Positions 4,559 through 6,018 of a DNA stretch of 6,018 nucleotides are shown here, piece after piece. Origin of the DNA: Candidatus Proteinoplasmatales archaeon SG8-5 (GTDB lineage: Archaea > Thermoplasmatota > Thermoplasmata > SG8-5); contig LSSH01000038.1 in assembly GCA_001595885.1 (NCBI GenBank), positions 1-6,018 of the forward strand. Reading direction: 5' to 3'. The notes beneath the pieces are model-generated. The model saw nothing but the letters and a program-made list of their open reading frames with translations, was not told the DNA's origin and did not search any database. A program made the translations under genes and the position numbers. Position 1 is the stretch's first letter. Each line of letters opens with the position of its first letter.

Positions 4559-5308
4559 ATGAGTCACGACTTGGGAGGAAAGGTGGCGCTCGTCACGGGC
4601 GCGTCCAGGGGCATCGGCCGCGGCATCGCGCTGGAGCTGGCCGAGTGCGGCGCCGACATAATCGGCATCTACGAAGGCAACGAGGAGTCGGCGGCCCAGA
4701 CCCACGAGGACGTCACAAAGAAAGGGGTTCTTGCCTCGTTCATGAGGTGCGATGTCGCGAACGAGGAAGCCGTGCTGGCCGTCAGGGACAAGACCCTGGC
4801 GGACTTCGGCAAGGTGGACCTCCTAGTCAACAATGCGGGCATTCACCAGCACCTCAAATCCTGGGAGCTGAGCCTCGGGGACTGGCAGCGCGTCATCGAC
4901 GTGAACCTCACTGGCATTTTCATTGTCTGCAAGGCCCTCATCCCACACATGAAGGAGAGGGGCAGCGGACGCATAGTCAACATCTCGTCCTGCGTGGCCT
5001 ACACCGGAACCGACCACGAGGTCCATTACGCGGCGTCCAAATCGGGCATCCTGGCCTTGACCAAATCACTCGCGCTGGAGCTCGCCCCCGACATTAACGT
5101 TAATGCGGTCGCGCCCGGATACACCGACACCGATATGCTCGTATTAGGGTCGTCCAACGAGGCAAAGGCTGTGTTGAATAACATCCCAAAGGGTCGGATA
5201 GGGCTTCCGGAGGATATCGCGAAAGCGGTCGCATTTCTTTGTTCGGACGATTCGGATTATATAACGGGTCAAATTCTCAACGTCAACGGCGGCCTGGTCA
5301 TGATTTGA
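4559..5308 (+). CDS. short-chain dehydrogenase/reductase, FabG-like
   Basis: This 249-residue classical SDR is the length typical of the family. It has the nucleotide-binding TGASRGIG (13-20), NNAG (91-94), the tetrad Asn116 (DVNLTG), Ser144 (in NISS), Tyr157 and Lys161 (YAASK), then PGYTDTDM (187-194) and a C-terminal GQILNVNGG that forms the usual dimer interface. Arg17 in the glycine motif is frequent in NADP(H) enzymes; the cofactor is not certain. Family resemblance is to 3-oxoacyl-ACP reductase FabG, but archaea lack a bacterial-type fatty-acid synthase, so the substrate is more likely another ketone, alcohol or sugar derivative. The start ATG 4559 follows AAGTGAT (4549-4555 region), a partial archaeal ribosome-binding site. 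It lies 24 nt after the nuclease-like gene and ends convergent with the formate-tetrahydrofolate ligase gene. Confidence 0.93.
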   Translation: MSHDLGGKVALVTGASRGIGRGIALELAECGADIIGIYEGNEESAAQTHEDVTKKGVLASFMRCDVANEEAVLAVRDKTLADFGKVDLLVNNAGIHQHLKSWELSLGDWQRVIDVNLTGIFIVCKALIPHMKERGSGRIVNISSCVAYTGTDHEVHYAASKSGILALTKSLALELAPDINVNAVAPGYTDTDMLVLGSSNEAKAVLNNIPKGRIGLPEDIAKAVAFLCSDDSDYITGQILNVNGGLVMI

Positions 5309-5393
5309 CCTGCCCGGAACCCGTTCGATAATCGTAAGCAACTTGGCGATTACGAGCGATGACCCAGTGGGGCAGGACATTATCGGAACTCAT
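5309..5393. other. convergent spacer with nested inverted repeats
   Basis: This 85-nt gap between convergent genes contains CCTGCCC (5309-5315) pairing with GGGCAGG (5370-5376), and inside it TCGTAA (5332-5337) pairing with TTACGA (5350-5355) around a 12-nt loop. Local CCC-AGT-GGG (5363-5371) competes with the outer arm. No T tract follows on either strand, so a standard terminator is not evident. The first arm begins directly after the SDR stop codon. Confidence 0.35.
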
Positions 5394-6018
5394 TTAGAAC
5401 AGACCGACGATGTTCCCGTCCGCGTCCATGTCAATCTTCTCTGACGCCGGGTGCCTGGGCAGCCCCGGCATTGTCATTATCTCGCCGGCAATGGGTATGA
5501 GGAAGCCGGCTCCGGCGCTGAGGCGTATCTCGCGGACGTGCATCTCGAAACCATCGGGCGCGCCGAGCAGCTTCTTGTCGTCGGAAAATGAATATTGGGT
5601 CTTGGCCACGCACAGGGGAAGTTTGCCGTAGCCCAGCCCCTCCCACAGGTCGAGGTCCTTCTTGGCCTCCGGCGAGAAAACCACCGTCTCCGCGCCGTAG
5701 ACCTTGGCTGCCAGCGTCTGCATCCTATCCTTGATCGTGTTGTCCAACCCGTAGGCGAAGTTGGGTGTCCTTTCCTGCAGGGAGGACATGACTGCTTGGG
5801 CGAGTTCCAGTCCGCCCTCGGAGCCCCGGGCGTGTACCCTGGTTCCGATGCACTGGATGTCCTCCGATGCGCAGAGCTCCATCACCCTGTCCAACTCGGC
5901 CCTCGTGTCGTTGGAATGGACGTTCAACGCCACCACTGGAGTGAACCCGAACTCCCTGATGTTGGAGATGTGCCTCCTCAGGTTGGGGAATCCCCTCTCG
6001 ACCGCGCCCACGTCCTCC
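5394..6018 (-). CDS. fhs: formate-tetrahydrofolate ligase, C-terminal part, truncated by the right window edge
   Basis: This enzyme makes 10-formyl-tetrahydrofolate from formate, tetrahydrofolate and ATP in the cytoplasm. About 207 C-terminal residues of a family usually near 560 are visible, ending at the normal terminus (KIDMDADGNIVGLF). Recognisable stretches in order are ERGFPNLRRHISNI, NDTRAELDRVMELC, GSEGGLELAQAVM, CVAKTQYSFSDD, a VREIRLSAGAGFLIPIAGE segment and IMTMPGLPRHPASEKID. The reading frame stays open to position 6018 (…EDVGAVERG), so the GTG at 6011 is internal and the true start lies outside. The ATP-binding N-terminal domain is not visible. Its presence implies folate-based one-carbon chemistry, which is patchily distributed in archaea and often attributed to transfer from bacteria. 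It ends convergent with the SDR gene. Confidence 0.95.
   Translation of the reverse strand, partial: EDVGAVERGFPNLRRHISNIREFGFTPVVALNVHSNDTRAELDRVMELCASEDIQCIGTRVHARGSEGGLELAQAVMSSLQERTPNFAYGLDNTIKDRMQTLAAKVYGAETVVFSPEAKKDLDLWEGLGYGKLPLCVAKTQYSFSDDKKLLGAPDGFEMHVREIRLSAGAGFLIPIAGEIMTMPGLPRHPASEKIDMDADGNIVGLF

Noticed and set aside
5092..5105. Perfect 14-bp palindrome CATTAACGTTAATG inside the SDR gene
   Set aside because: It encodes the conserved I-N-V-N-A stretch of the SDR family, so the symmetry is most easily a by-product of codon choice; there is no spacing to a promoter that would make it an operator.
1..6018. CRISPR array, rRNA, transposase or other mobile genes
   Set aside because: No regularly spaced repeats, no rRNA-like conserved stretches and no transposase or integrase motifs were seen on either strand.

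Overview
The window reads as a piece of a GC-rich archaeal chromosome, most likely Thermoplasmatota or a related euryarchaeal lineage. Four things point to archaea. There is a Hef-type XPF/FANCM-family helicase. There is an intron-free tRNA-Glu of archaeal type with no encoded CCA. AT-rich box A-like elements sit about 25 nt before probable transcript starts. Ribosome-binding sites match the archaeal 16S tail (GGAGTGAT before the 3227 gene, GTGAT before the 4559 gene). The phylum assignment is inference; nothing in the window fixes it.

Layout. 1-1329 (minus): N-terminal helicase part of Hef, running off the left edge. 1393-1467 (minus): tRNA-Glu(UUC), followed by a T-rich terminator. 1468-1645: intergenic region holding a 12-bp direct repeat of the tRNA 5' end, a nested hairpin, and AT-rich promoter elements facing both ways. 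1646-3104 (plus): a two-gene ABC transporter of the FetA/FetB (YbbL/YbbM) family, the genes overlapping by 17 nt. 3105-3226: regulated-looking promoter with a dyad between box A and the start region. 3227-3526 (plus): a 99-residue cysteine-free protein that ends in what looks like an NrdD-type glycyl-radical loop without the rest of the enzyme. 3529-3783 (minus): a small membrane-anchored zinc-ribbon protein. 3784-3859: a divergent promoter. 3860-4534 (plus): an uncharacterised protein with PD-(D/E)XK nuclease-like residues and a C-terminal winged helix. 4559-5308 (plus): an SDR-family oxidoreductase close behind it. 5309-5393: a structured convergent spacer. 5394-6018 (minus): C-terminal part of formate-tetrahydrofolate ligase, running off the right edge.

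How they fit together. No single pathway explains the window. The transporter pair is a clear functional unit (ATPase plus permease, probable metal efflux). The nuclease-like gene and the SDR may share a transcript. Formate-tetrahydrofolate ligase points to folate-linked one-carbon metabolism, and the glycyl-radical-like protein points to an anaerobic lifestyle. The features most worth following are the stand-alone glycyl-radical loop protein with its operator-like dyad, the ExQ nuclease-like/winged-helix protein, and the partial duplication in front of tRNA-Glu. No CRISPR array, transposase, integrase or rRNA was seen.
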